A DNA stretch of 39,342 bases from Coriobacteriales bacterium (GCA_031272005.1 JAISUQ010000179.1:1-39342), one strand, 5' to 3'; counted from the first letter of the stretch, positions 30,841-39,342 are shown. A program made the numbers and translations. The notes: generated by a model not told the origin, from the sequence alone.

Positions 30841-32982
30841 ATGGGCACCGTTCTGTTGAGAGAAGCCCGGACGCTGGCCTATGGTTGCTATCTTCTGGCC
30901 GTGCTGGCCGTGCTGGCTGCCCTGGGCTTTGGCCTGACCCATCACACCAACCGCGCCGATGTGTGCTTGCTGCTGGGGCTGGTGGCCGCGCTGGTCGGTT
31001 TTGGGCTGCTGCTGCGGGGACGGCTGTTGAACGGGCAGCTATCAGCCAGCTTACTATTATGCTATGCGCCATTTGCGCTGCTCTGGCTGCTGGCCCTGGC
31101 CTCGCCTTTGACCAGCTGGCACAACATCCTTTTTGGCGACTGGGGCCTGCTGATATGGCTTGGCCTGCTGGCCTTCGTGGGTCCCGCGCTGGTACTGGCA
31201 GTGCGGCTGGGCCGCCAGCTGCGCCTGGCGCCGGTGCTGGCCGGGTTGCGACAATACTGGGCGATAGCTGTATTGCTGGCCGCCTTTGTGCTGCTGTCGC
31301 TGGAGACGCTGACCATGTGGGTCAACGTGGACTCCCTGAGTTATCTCAATGCCACCCAAACGGCTCTGGCCTTCAACTTCAGCCTGGAGTTCCCCGATCT
31401 GCTGCGGCTCTGCGGCCACCACTCCTATGTGGCCATCCTCTGGTACATGATTGGCGGCTACCTGACCCCCAACAGCGCCGCTGGCCTGCGCCTGGTGAAC
31501 CTGGTGCTGGTGGCCTCCTCGGTGCTCTGCGTCTATCAGATGCTGCTGCATTTCTGCCGAGGGATAGAGAAAGCTGATACAGACAGATGGCTCAGCTTAC
31601 CGACTCGTTGCGCCCTGCTGACAGCCCTTTACGCCTTCAACCCGCTGGTACTGGGGCCGCTGTATCTGCTCAATCTGGATGTCCTGACCATGGTCTTTGC
31701 AGCCTGGACTGCCCTGGCCTTTCTGAAGCGTAATAACGTGTTGCTGACTGCCAGCAGCCTGGCCCTGGTTTTCAGCAAGGAAGTTGGCCTGGTGATGCTG
31801 CTGGGCCTGCTGCTGTTCAGCCTGGCAGCGAAGCTGCTGGCGAGGCGCAAGCCGGCTTCTGCACAGAGCTGGCGTGCGGAAATCATCATGGCGCTGGTAC
31901 TGGCTGCTGCCGCGGTCATCAACCTCTGCGCTCCCAGCTGGGCCGAGATAGCCACACCCGCCCCCGGCTTCAACATCTTCACCCTCAACGCGCTGAACAT
32001 CGTGGAGAAACTCAAGCAGCTCTACCTGCTGGACTTCTCCTGGTTGCTGACGCTGGTGATTCTGGCAGGCGGGGGAGCCTGGCTCTGGCAGCGACGCAAG
32101 CGAGCGAAGCGCGATGACCGCGACAGCGATAGCCTCTGTCAGGGCAAACTCGGCAGCGACGGCCTGGCCCTGCTGGGGATGTATCTGGCAGTGGTGGTCT
32201 TCAACCTGACATTTTTGACCTGGAGCCATCCGCGCTATATCCAGCCGCATCTGCCGCTGTTCTGCGTGGCGGCCAGCCTGGCCCTGGCCTGGTTGGGGAG
32301 CGCTCAATTCACTCCAAAAGCAGCAATCACCACAGGCGCGCTATTCATTGCGCCCATTCGAGCTACCCTTCCAGCCGCCGTCTTAGCCGTGTTGCTGCTG
32401 GCTCAGACCTTCATCACCTTCGACCCGGTGACCCTGGCGGCCTTTCGGCAGGTGAGCATCGGCCAGACCGAGCTGGTGACGACGGCGAAGTTCCTCTATC
32501 TCAATGAGCAGTTGGATACCGACCCCGACCAGGCCAGCCACCTGGAGCTGGTGGACGCTGTTGCCTACAACCGCCAGGCCGGATACCAGGGTGGCGCGCT
32601 GGAGGCCTTTCTGAAGGACATCGACTACAACAGCACAACGCTGGTACTCGTCGACCCGATATACGACTACGAAGGCAACACCAACCTGACCTACATCGCT
32701 TTGCTCGGTGGCCGCAACAGCGAACAGGACACCTACTACTACGATCCCCAGAGTGGCCAAATCAGCTACCTGCCCAACGGCGAGCCGTTTAACGTTGAAG
32801 TGGTCTATCCAAAAAGTGTTATAGAAATAAGCAATTATCCCCAGTACCAACGCATCTACTACCTCAGCGCCCCCTGGCGCAACAGCTTCCAACAATGGCA
32901 ACCTGTCGCCAACCTGCCCATCCTGGAAGCAGGCACCTCCACCTACCGTGGTTGGGAATTGGAGTATCGCCGCCTGAAATAA
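30841..32982 (+). CDS. Polytopic membrane protein, possible GT-C glycosyltransferase
   Basis: A 713-residue protein with many hydrophobic segments (roughly a dozen) and a hydrophilic end of about 150 residues. The N-terminal half reads like an integral glycosyltransferase of the GT-C kind, with a loop WVNVDSLSYLNATQTAL after the fourth or so helix and HSYVAILWYMIGGY beyond it. I do not recognise a precise family. The soluble C-terminal part has repeated aromatic residues (YDYEGNTNLTYIALLGG, DTYYYDPQSGQISYL). Position as last gene of the operon suggests sugar transfer from a lipid carrier on the outer face. The gene begins at the base after the ATPase stop. Confidence 0.65.
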   Translation: MGTVLLREARTLAYGCYLLAVLAVLAALGFGLTHHTNRADVCLLLGLVAALVGFGLLLRGRLLNGQLSASLLLCYAPFALLWLLALASPLTSWHNILFGDWGLLIWLGLLAFVGPALVLAVRLGRQLRLAPVLAGLRQYWAIAVLLAAFVLLSLETLTMWVNVDSLSYLNATQTALAFNFSLEFPDLLRLCGHHSYVAILWYMIGGYLTPNSAAGLRLVNLVLVASSVLCVYQMLLHFCRGIEKADTDRWLSLPTRCALLTALYAFNPLVLGPLYLLNLDVLTMVFAAWTALAFLKRNNVLLTASSLALVFSKEVGLVMLLGLLLFSLAAKLLARRKPASAQSWRAEIIMALVLAAAAVINLCAPSWAEIATPAPGFNIFTLNALNIVEKLKQLYLLDFSWLLTLVILAGGGAWLWQRRKRAKRDDRDSDSLCQGKLGSDGLALLGMYLAVVVFNLTFLTWSHPRYIQPHLPLFCVAASLALAWLGSAQFTPKAAITTGALFIAPIRATLPAAVLAVLLLAQTFITFDPVTLAAFRQVSIGQTELVTTAKFLYLNEQLDTDPDQASHLELVDAVAYNRQAGYQGGALEAFLKDIDYNSTTLVLVDPIYDYEGNTNLTYIALLGGRNSEQDTYYYDPQSGQISYLPNGEPFNVEVVYPKSVIEISNYPQYQRIYYLSAPWRNSFQQWQPVANLPILEAGTSTYRGWELEYRRLK

Positions 32983-32996
32983 TCCCGGTGATTGCC

Positions 32997-33031
32997 GCTC
33001 CCTGAACCGGGAGCCCACCGTGAGACTCACG
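32997..33031. terminator. Tandem hairpins between convergent operons
   Basis: GCTCCC-tgaacc-GGGAGC (32997-33014) and CGTGA-gac-TCACG (33019-33031) lie in the 89-base gap between two converging operons. Neither has a T-run, but the place and the pairing suit a two-way terminator. Confidence 0.45.
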
Positions 33032-33071
33032 AACAAAGACGGACATCGCCGGTTATCCGCCCGCCAGAACC

Positions 33072-34313
33072 TCAGCGCTTCTCTCGCAGACACCAGAAAA
33101 AGCACGCAAACACCAGCCCGGCCAGCAGAGCCATGCACCCCAGGTAGCACCAGGCGGCGCCGGTGACCCCCCAGTGCTCCACAGCCAGGGGTGCGGCCAC
33201 AAAGGCCACTGCCGACGTCACCGCATAGGCCGCAAGCAACAGCTTCTGGCGCCGGAGGATGGTGGCGCCCACGCCAAACAGGCTGGCCAGGGCAAAGAAG
33301 CCGCCGCCGCAGACCAGGATGCAGAGCTCGGGGATGTACAGCTCCAGGTCGGTGCCAAACAGCAGTGAGAGCACCGGCGCGCCGAGCAAAAACGCCGCCA
33401 GCGTGCAGCCCAGGGTAATCAGCGCCGTCCACAGGGTCTGACGGGCAAAGGCCCGGGCAAACTCCGGGCGCCGCCCCTCGCTCCACAGCCGCGACAGCGT
33501 GGCCACCAGCGGGTTGTAGAGCAGGCTGGCCAGCAGCGAGACGATGAACACCGGCATGGAGATAAAACCGTACACCGCCTGGGCAGTGTCGCCGGCCAGG
33601 GCATCGATGGCAAAGCGTGGCGCGAAGCCGATATAGAGCAGCAGAAAGGCTGCCAGGAACAGGGGAGTACACTCCCGCAGCAACCGCCAGACCTCAGGCC
33701 AGCTGAAGCCCAGATTGCCCGCCGGCAACCTGAAGCATCGCCAGGCCCAGGCCAACAGGCTGCCAGAAGTGACCACAGAGAGCAGCACAGCCCAAAGCGT
33801 GGCGGCAGCCAGACTCTGGCTTATCACCAGCGCTCCGCAGAAGGCCGCAATCATCACTGCACAGCGGATAAACATCAGCTTGCCAGCCACATCCAGGTGT
33901 TGATGCTGCTGGAAGTTGCCAAAGAACACATCCTCCACAGAGTCCACGGCCTTGAGCAGGCACATCAGCAGCATCACCATGGTCTTCTCGCCGGAGTAAG
34001 CCAGGGTCTGTGCCGAGATGGCGATGTAGACGGCAGCCGCAACCAGCATCAAGCCAGTCGTCACTACCCGGGAAGCCGCATAATCGCCAAAGCTGAAGCG
34101 ACATTCCGGCGGCACATCCGAGACCTGGAAGTTGCGCATCCCAAATTTGCCGATATTCAGCAGTTGATTGGCCAGCGTGAAAGCGATGGTAAAGACCCCG
34201 GCCACCACGATGTTACAGACATGGGTGATCACCACCAGCATTATCACCGACTGAAACGCCGAAAGCCCGCCGGAGGCAGCGTTCCAGAGATATGCTGAAC
34301 GTTGGCTGGTCAT
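33072..34313 (-). CDS. Polysaccharide flippase, Wzx/MOP superfamily
   Basis: A 413-residue membrane protein with about twelve hydrophobic segments, of the MATE/MOP flippase kind that turns lipid-linked oligosaccharides over the membrane. The start is the ATG giving MTSQRSAYLWNAASGGLSAFQS, the usual opening of this family; the longer frame upstream lies in the dehydrogenase gene. Positive loops such as LSRLWSEGRRPEFARAFARQ alternate with hydrophobic runs. It is last of three minus-strand genes with UDP-glucose dehydrogenase and a decarboxylase-like epimerase, and follows after 25 bases. Confidence 0.82.
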   Translation of the reverse strand: MTSQRSAYLWNAASGGLSAFQSVIMLVVITHVCNIVVAGVFTIAFTLANQLLNIGKFGMRNFQVSDVPPECRFSFGDYAASRVVTTGLMLVAAAVYIAISAQTLAYSGEKTMVMLLMCLLKAVDSVEDVFFGNFQQHQHLDVAGKLMFIRCAVMIAAFCGALVISQSLAAATLWAVLLSVVTSGSLLAWAWRCFRLPAGNLGFSWPEVWRLLRECTPLFLAAFLLLYIGFAPRFAIDALAGDTAQAVYGFISMPVFIVSLLASLLYNPLVATLSRLWSEGRRPEFARAFARQTLWTALITLGCTLAAFLLGAPVLSLLFGTDLELYIPELCILVCGGGFFALASLFGVGATILRRQKLLLAAYAVTSAVAFVAAPLAVEHWGVTGAAWCYLGCMALLAGLVFACFFWCLREKR

Positions 34314-34338
34314 AGGTATTCTGGCTGGGTTTGCATCG

Positions 34339-35631
34339 TTATCCAGCGGCTTCAGAATCGTCGCTGGCGCCGGCGAAGTCGCCCTTGATGGCGTCGACAA
34401 CCTCACAGCTGCGCAGCAGTTCAGCAACCGAGGCGGCATACCGAACCGGCAGATGATATGCCGCCCGGAAGGCGTCCATCGCCAGTGGATCAAAGACTAT
34501 GATATTATGATAGCCCTGCTCCAGCAGGCAGCCGATTATCGCCGCTGCCGGGCTGTCGCGCACATCATCGCTGCCTGGCTTGAAGGACAGGCCATACAGG
34601 CCGATAACGCTGTCTGGCGAGCTGCAACGCTGGATGATCGATAGCGCGCGTCGGGTGCGTGCCCTGTCGTTGACCGCCAACACCGCCTCAAGAATCTCCG
34701 GTGCAACGCCTGCGGAGCGTGCCGATGCTGCCAGGGCCTGGGTGTCTTTGGGTAAACAGTAGCCACCAAAGCCGGTCCCCGGCAACACATAGCTGGCCAT
34801 GCTGGCCGCTGCCAGCGACTCGCAACCACCACCGTCGCCTCCGCCGCCTGCCGGCAGTGCCCAGCGGCGGTCCAGATGCAGCGCCGCAAAGGCAGCATCC
34901 ACATCAATACCTCCCAAAGCCGCAGCAATCGCATCCATCTCGTTGGCGTAGCTGATCATCGTGGCCAACAGGGTGTTGGAGAGGTACTTGACGAACTCCG
35001 CAGTCGCCGGTTCCATGAACAGCATTGGCGCAGCAAACGGCTGATAAATCCGGGTCAGCGCTGCCCGGCTGACCTCGTCATGGCAGCCGATAACGATACG
35101 ATCCGGGTAGATGAAGTCCGGCCAGCAATGCCCCTCACGCAAAAACTCAGGGTTGCTGGCATAGCCCACATCGCGGCCCAGCTCCAGGCCATCTGCCGTG
35201 AGCAGCGGGATCAGCAGCTCATCAGCGCTGCGCGGCGGTACTGTGGATTTAACGACAATGGTCTTAAAGCCGCCACTGCCCGCCAAAGGCCGTATCTCGG
35301 CAAGTGCGGCGCTCAGCTCTGAGAGGTCGGCCCGGCTGTCTTCGCCGCAGGGGGTACCCACGCAGAGGAATACCACCGTAGCATCAGCAACGGCAGCGGC
35401 CAGGGAGTCCACAACCGTAAAGCCCGAACCCAGCTGCCTGACCAGCGCAGCATCCAGGCCAGGTTCCACAAACGGCAGCTGGCCGGCGCGAATCTGCGCC
35501 GATCGGGCGGCGTCGCAGTCGTAGCCCACAACCGCAAGGCCGGTCTTCTCCGCCAGGCCTACAGCTGTCGTCAGACCGACGAAGCCCAGGCCGATGACGG
35601 CGATTTTATCCGCATCAGGCAGGCAGGTCAT
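34339..35631 (-). CDS. ugd: UDP-glucose 6-dehydrogenase
   Basis: A 430-residue enzyme of the UDP-glucose/GDP-mannose dehydrogenase family, making UDP-glucuronate from UDP-glucose with two NAD+. The NAD site is GLGFVG (14-19), and FLCVGTPCGEDSRADLS and YASNPEFLREG are conserved. The catalytic Cys292 is in PGTGFGGYCLPKD. The end has LYGLSFKPGSDDVRDSPA. Residues ~260-276 are a Gly/Asp-rich insert not typical of the family. Specificity for UDP-glucose is inferred from the neighbour; a UDP-HexNAc dehydrogenase is the alternative. The start overlaps the stop of the epimerase gene by four bases. Confidence 0.82.
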   Translation of the reverse strand: MTCLPDADKIAVIGLGFVGLTTAVGLAEKTGLAVVGYDCDAARSAQIRAGQLPFVEPGLDAALVRQLGSGFTVVDSLAAAVADATVVFLCVGTPCGEDSRADLSELSAALAEIRPLAGSGGFKTIVVKSTVPPRSADELLIPLLTADGLELGRDVGYASNPEFLREGHCWPDFIYPDRIVIGCHDEVSRAALTRIYQPFAAPMLFMEPATAEFVKYLSNTLLATMISYANEMDAIAAALGGIDVDAAFAALHLDRRWALPAGGGGDGGGCESLAAASMASYVLPGTGFGGYCLPKDTQALAASARSAGVAPEILEAVLAVNDRARTRRALSIIQRCSSPDSVIGLYGLSFKPGSDDVRDSPAAAIIGCLLEQGYHNIIVFDPLAMDAFRAAYHLPVRYAASVAELLRSCEVVDAIKGDFAGASDDSEAAG

Positions 35632-36701
35632 GGTAACTCCTGCTCGCTGTGTAAAAACCGCAGGTAGCGGCGTATGCCATCGACAGGCCGAATCTGTGGT
35701 TCATAGCCCAGCAAGATGCGCGCCTTGGTGATAGACGGGCCGCGGCGCTTGGGGTTGTCGACCAGGTATTCAGGGTCGTCGGAGGGTTGGTATTCAATAG
35801 TCCCGTTATAACCATAGAGCTCCTGCGCGACTGCACAGTACAGCTCGGCCATCTCGCTGACCGTAAGCATCGGGAAGTCCATGCCGATGTTGTAATAGTC
35901 GTAGTTGCCGGCGGTGAGGATGCGCAGATAGCCGTCAAGCGCGTCGGCGACGTAACAATAGGTGCGGGTCGGGCGGCCATCGGAGTGGATGATGATATTC
36001 TGCCCACTGAGCACCGCTTTGGCAAAGTCCGCCGGCAGCCGCCGGTCGTCCAGGCTCATGCCCGGGCCGTAATTGTTGAACGGCCGAGCCACGCCGATGG
36101 GCATGCCATAGGTTTGCGCGTAGATGTAACAGAGCGTCTCGCCGATGCGCTTGCTCTCATCGTAGCAGGCCCGGGGGCCCGTGCAGCTGACTTCGCCGGG
36201 GAAGTCCTCGTCAGTGGGCACAAACAGCAAGCTGGGTTCGCCATAGATCTCGCTGCTGGAGAAGAACAGCAAGCCCTTGAGGCAGCTGCTGTCTCGGTAG
36301 AACTCCAGCAGTGTGCGCAGCCCCAGGACATTGGCCTCGAAGGTGGCTATGGGGTGTTGCCGGTAAAACGTTGGTGAGGCAATGGAAGCCATGTGGACCA
36401 CATAGTTGGCTGCTGCCAGGTCGGCCCCGGTGTATTCATCCCGAACGATGTCAAAAGCCCGCACATCCACCCGCGCATCGCTGGCCAGCGCCGCTACCCA
36501 ATCAGGCTTGCGCAGACAGAAGTTATCCAGCAGAATCAATCGGCGAATGTCCAGGGTCAGCAGATACTGGCAAAAGTAATACCCCAAAAAGCCGGCAAAG
36601 CCGGTGATTACAATGGTCTGCCCGGTAAAGGCATCGCCGTCCTGCTTGGAGCGCAGATAGCGCAGGTCCTCTGCCAGCACTGGATTTGTCACAGTCCTCA
36701 C
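35628..36701 (-). CDS. NAD-dependent epimerase, probable UDP-glucuronate decarboxylase
   Basis: A 357-residue extended short-chain dehydrogenase. The NAD site is TGFAGFLG (33-40); SSSEIYGEP (148-156) and Tyr180-x3-Lys184 in GPRACYDESKR are the catalytic parts. GPRACYDExKR is a hallmark of UDP-xylose synthase, and ARPFNNYGPGM follows. With the UDP-glucose dehydrogenase next to it, the path UDP-glucose to UDP-glucuronate to UDP-xylose is the natural reading. A dTDP- or CDP-sugar epimerase is still possible. It starts at GTG after AAGGG; a second GTG three codons in is possible. Confidence 0.78.
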   Translation of the reverse strand: MRTVTNPVLAEDLRYLRSKQDGDAFTGQTIVITGFAGFLGYYFCQYLLTLDIRRLILLDNFCLRKPDWVAALASDARVDVRAFDIVRDEYTGADLAAANYVVHMASIASPTFYRQHPIATFEANVLGLRTLLEFYRDSSCLKGLLFFSSSEIYGEPSLLFVPTDEDFPGEVSCTGPRACYDESKRIGETLCYIYAQTYGMPIGVARPFNNYGPGMSLDDRRLPADFAKAVLSGQNIIIHSDGRPTRTYCYVADALDGYLRILTAGNYDYYNIGMDFPMLTVSEMAELYCAVAQELYGYNGTIEYQPSDDPEYLVDNPKRRGPSITKARILLGYEPQIRPVDGIRRYLRFLHSEQELP

Positions 36702-36789
36702 CTATCCCTTCAATACTTCCAACCCCTCAACCATCAAAACAAAAGCCCCGAACCCGCAAACCTCAAACCCAAACTGGGAAAGGGCGTTT

Positions 36790-36817
36790 CACATATCATT
36801 AGGTAAAGCTATGTTAA
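36790..36817 (-). promoter_or_regulatory. Candidate promoter for the epimerase-ugd-flippase operon
   Basis: On the minus strand TTAACA (5 of 6 to the -35 consensus) is followed after 16 bases by TATGTG (only the first three bases match). It lies about 90 bases before the epimerase start, in the 148-base gap after the aldolase gene. Confidence 0.3.
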
Positions 36818-36849
36818 TATGTTACTGAAGCGCATCTCCTGCTGCCTGC

Positions 36850-37640
36850 TCAAAGCAATGACTCTGCTACAGCAATCCTCTCCTGCATCATGGCAATCCG
36901 CATCCGATCCTCATTTGAAAGAAAATCATAGTAAGCAGATTTATTAATTAGATAAAGTGCTTCAAACTTCATTGCCTTGAGAATGCCATTTTTCAGTAAT
37001 CTGTCATCATCAGTCATCGTGAAGACAATCTTTCTTGTCTCAAACTTATCTGCATATGGCGCAAACTGCTTCAGGAACGAAATTGAATCAAATGTTATTC
37101 CCCCCCTACTCCTATGCGCATTTTATGCGCTTTAGCTTTGTTGGCAAATTCCTTAGATATTTCCATCATGCGTTCGTTGTTGACTTCTGATTTGGGCAAA
37201 TGCAGCGAACCAGAAAGGTCAACGCGCCCAATGACAATAGTGTCTAAAAAACCATCAGCTACAGCAAGGATGCCGTCAATGTTCTTCAAACAGGTCATAG
37301 TTTCGGTGTTGATAATCCATTCGATTTCGTTTGAACAATCAGCGTAGACTCTGGATGCAGTTTCTCGAAATTTTTTCATTGCATAAGAAGACTCTATCAT
37401 TGGTGCCATAATCCCATTGGCACCAAGATGCCGGCACTGATAAAGATCCCTGACTGCCTCACACCCGCCAATCTTAATAGTCAAATTCATATTGGCTCTG
37501 AAGACAATCTCGGTAAGCAGGACCAATTCGTCAGTCCTCGAACCCTCGGCTTCAAACTCTGCCTTCACAGCGAGAACACCGTAATTGTCGCGAAGTTCTT
37601 TGAGCAGCTCAAACATTTGCTTCTCGGTTGCATTCATCAC
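36850..37640 (-). CDS. HpcH/HpaI-type aldolase family protein, frameshifted at a G7 run
   Basis: A TIM-barrel protein of the HpcH/HpaI aldolase/citrate lyase beta kind. The first 181 codons run to a stop at 37095-37097 (KMRIGVGGE). Past that stop, the neighbouring frame reads ITFDSISFLKQFAPYADKF and on through FTMTDDDRLLKNGILKAMKF to a TGA at 36850-36852. If one G is added to the G7 run (37100-37106), the text becomes IGVGGGITFDSI and the protein is whole at about 263 residues. Metal-site Glu (WIINTETM) and Asp (IGRVDLSGS) are present. The start is GTG at 37640 or ATG at 37637, overlapping the previous gene. Phase variation, slippage, real inactivation or sequencing error are open. It is AT-richer than most of the window. 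The substrate is unknown. Confidence 0.75.
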
Positions 37641-39289
37641 CTGTACCCCATGTCCTGATAATCGCTTGTCGAAGAAGAGTATAGTCTATGTGCTTCATAA
37701 TAGTAGTCATTTCTAACATAAACAGTACTGTCCAAAGCATCATTAAATGGGGTGTAGTTTGCTTCGATGTACTCAACGTAGTCAGCGGCGTATTCTTGTT
37801 GAGAATAGCCTCTTGGTGCAAGAGTCGAATTATAAATCACTACTTTTGGCTGATTATGGGCGAAGTCCTCCAGCCCTTTCTGCCCATACTTTTCAGTCAT
37901 CCATGCTGATATGCCGCCGTATGGAGCCGCTGGCAAGTGGCCAGTACCGATATAGAGGTCGACTCTGACATCACACACGAGTATCCGATCTTCAGGAGTG
38001 GTAATGGCGTTGATGATAGCCCCGGTACTTCCAGCGGTGGTATATGTATCATTGATGTCCCGATTCAGGTTGGCTGGCATCTGCACGATATAAGAGTTGC
38101 AAATCAGTAAGCTCGCAATTAGTGGAAAAATGGAAACTGCCGGTAGTGCTTCCCTGTATTTATTACGCGACTGAAAGGCTTTTACAGCAGGGTATAGAAG
38201 AGTGAAACACGACACGGCATAGTACGGAATCATGTGCCAGCCGCCAGCGATATTGTATCGAGCCATTGACATGACAATGAAAACGAAGATCATCAATCCA
38301 TGCAATTTATTCTTCAAGAAAACATAGAATATGAAGCAAATGTTACCGATAAAATAGCTGGCCACCATCAGGCTGCTGAAAGCCTGATCACCAATTGAGG
38401 TAACCGAATCGAACAACGAAGTGAAGAAAAACAAGAATGGGAGAATAAATGCCTCCAGGATACTGGAGCCATACTTATTGTCATTATACTTTGGGTAGAT
38501 TTCTCTATTGATTACCCAGATACCTTGATAAGCGTCATCAAGCGTACCAGTTAAAACCAAGTAGAGCAGAAAAACCAACAGGGCGCCGATAATTATTCCA
38601 AAAAGCAATTTGAATTTTGTGAAAAGATGCAGTATAAATTCCTTGAAAGTGCGCTTTTTCGCCTGCGCATCTGAGGCTTCAATAATCAGTACGCTGAGCA
38701 AAGTAGTGAAAAGCACAAATCCCGAGACCATCGCTGAGCCCAACATGAGAATGACACTGATACCCAGAGCAATCGAACTACGCCTCGACAGTTCTTTGGT
38801 TTTCAGATAATGCAGGAATTCCAACAGGAGCAGAACCAAACCCATCATGTGTAGCAAGTCGGTGGTTACTGAGTAGAGTTCGGATTGCAGGCTCAAAGAA
38901 CTGATGAATAAAGCTGGAAAGATCAGGCACGGTATTGCGCCATACCATTTCTTATAACGAAGCCATGCAAAAGTAAAAAAACCTGACAACAGACAGTATG
39001 TGCCAACTCGAAAACCAATGAACCCTTTAACTCCAAAGAGAGTTAGTAGATAGCAGAAGAAGTACATCAGCGGTGGATGCTGAGAGGGGTAGCCGTCGTA
39101 GAGCAGTGCACCGTTTTTCATCACCAATGCACCAATCATGTTGTCCGACTCATAAATTGTAGCTGGCATATTGATATGAGGAATGAACATCAGAAAATAG
39201 AGCGCAAACACACCGATGGTCAGCAAGGCAGCTTTTTGCATCTGCGTGCCCTTTTTCTTGCTCAGCAGCGTTTTGTTCGTGCTACTCAT
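37637..39289 (-). CDS. Polytopic membrane protein, GT39/ArnT-like glycosyltransferase
   Basis: A 550-residue protein with about ten or more hydrophobic segments and a soluble end of some 130 residues. After the first helix the loop ATIYESDNMIGALVMKNGALLYDGYPSQHPPLMYF carries an acidic residue and the HPPL phrase common in GT39-type membrane glycosyltransferases that use polyprenyl-phosphate sugars. The ATG follows GAGGAAAAA. Its TGA overlaps the start of the aldolase-like gene. The base composition is clearly AT-richer than the polysaccharide operon to the left, which suggests a separate origin. The acceptor is unknown. Confidence 0.75.
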   Translation of the reverse strand: MSSTNKTLLSKKKGTQMQKAALLTIGVFALYFLMFIPHINMPATIYESDNMIGALVMKNGALLYDGYPSQHPPLMYFFCYLLTLFGVKGFIGFRVGTYCLLSGFFTFAWLRYKKWYGAIPCLIFPALFISSLSLQSELYSVTTDLLHMMGLVLLLLEFLHYLKTKELSRRSSIALGISVILMLGSAMVSGFVLFTTLLSVLIIEASDAQAKKRTFKEFILHLFTKFKLLFGIIIGALLVFLLYLVLTGTLDDAYQGIWVINREIYPKYNDNKYGSSILEAFILPFLFFFTSLFDSVTSIGDQAFSSLMVASYFIGNICFIFYVFLKNKLHGLMIFVFIVMSMARYNIAGGWHMIPYYAVSCFTLLYPAVKAFQSRNKYREALPAVSIFPLIASLLICNSYIVQMPANLNRDINDTYTTAGSTGAIINAITTPEDRILVCDVRVDLYIGTGHLPAAPYGGISAWMTEKYGQKGLEDFAHNQPKVVIYNSTLAPRGYSQQEYAADYVEYIEANYTPFNDALDSTVYVRNDYYYEAHRLYSSSTSDYQDMGYR

Positions 39290-39302
39290 TTTTTCCTCGG
39301 GG

Positions 39303-39329
39303 GATAGCGATGCTCTTCAAGAGCCTATC
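39303..39329 (-). other. Stem-loop upstream of the GT39-like gene
   Basis: GATAG and CTATC enclose GCTCT-tca-AGAGC with a four-base bulge, 14 bases before the ATG in the minus direction. It may be part of a leader or the terminator of a gene beyond the window. Confidence 0.3.
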
Positions 39330-39342
39330 GTGGATGAATTCT

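Noticed and set aside
29692..30945. A 417-codon minus-strand frame across the ABC transporter genes
   Set aside because: Walker A, signature and Walker B motifs are on the + strand; the reverse reading is His/Gln-rich shadow sequence.
34314..34493. A 60-residue N-terminal extension of the flippase
   Set aside because: It lies inside the dehydrogenase gene; the family start MTSQRSAYLWN is at 34313.

Overview
The window is high-GC bacterial DNA with the gene order of an S10-spc ribosomal protein operon, followed by a short degenerate stretch and a large cell-surface polysaccharide cluster. The zinc-type S14 and L24, the CwlO-like coiled-coil M23 peptidase and the LytR-CpsA-Psr protein point to a Gram-positive-type, high-GC bacterium. 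My best guess is Actinomycetota, perhaps a Coriobacteriia relative. That placement is inference from gene content and codon use, not from a database search.

Region 1 (1-13242, all + strand): the 3' part of fusA, then rpsJ, rplC, rplD, rplW, rplB, rpsS, rplV, rpsC, rplP, rpmC, rpsQ, rplN, rplX, rplE, rpsN (Zn type), rpsH, rplF, rplR, rpsE, rpmD, rplO, secY, adk and map. Many genes overlap by 1-8 bases. The wider spacers (rpsJ-rplC, rpmC-rpsQ, rpsQ-rplN, rpsN-rpsH, rplF-rplR, secY-adk) carry perfect or near-perfect stem-loops. There is no tuf between fusA and rpsJ, and no infA-rpmJ-rpsM after map.

Region 2 (13243-14870): an AT-richer, mostly non-coding stretch with a broken ABC-exporter membrane-domain fragment, an interspersed palindromic repeat, a small inverted repeat and an orphan reading frame.

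Region 3 (14898-20092): a DUF2064 nucleotidyltransferase/glycosyltransferase-like gene, a Tat-like M23 peptidase (- strand), a 690-base gap with a 185-bp near-perfect palindrome flanked by 11-bp direct repeats, a sirtuin (- strand) and a divergent DUF1015 gene with two low-complexity inserts.

Region 4 (20110-32982, + strand): a tightly packed envelope-polysaccharide operon. It holds an LCP ligase, dTDP-rhamnose enzymes RfbD and RfbC, a two-domain WsaF-like glycosyltransferase, a GT2, a 1062-residue RgpF-HAD fusion, an ABC-2 permease with its ATPase, and a large polytopic membrane protein. The likely job is to make rhamnose-containing chains, export them by the ABC route and attach them to the wall through the LCP protein.

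Region 5 (33072-39289, - strand): a polytopic GT39-like protein, an HpcH/HpaI-type aldolase gene broken by a frameshift at a G7 run, then a UDP-xylose synthase-like epimerase, UDP-glucose dehydrogenase and a Wzx-like flippase. The first two are visibly AT-richer than the rest. The last three suggest UDP-glucuronate/UDP-xylose supply and a second, flippase-type export route converging on the first.
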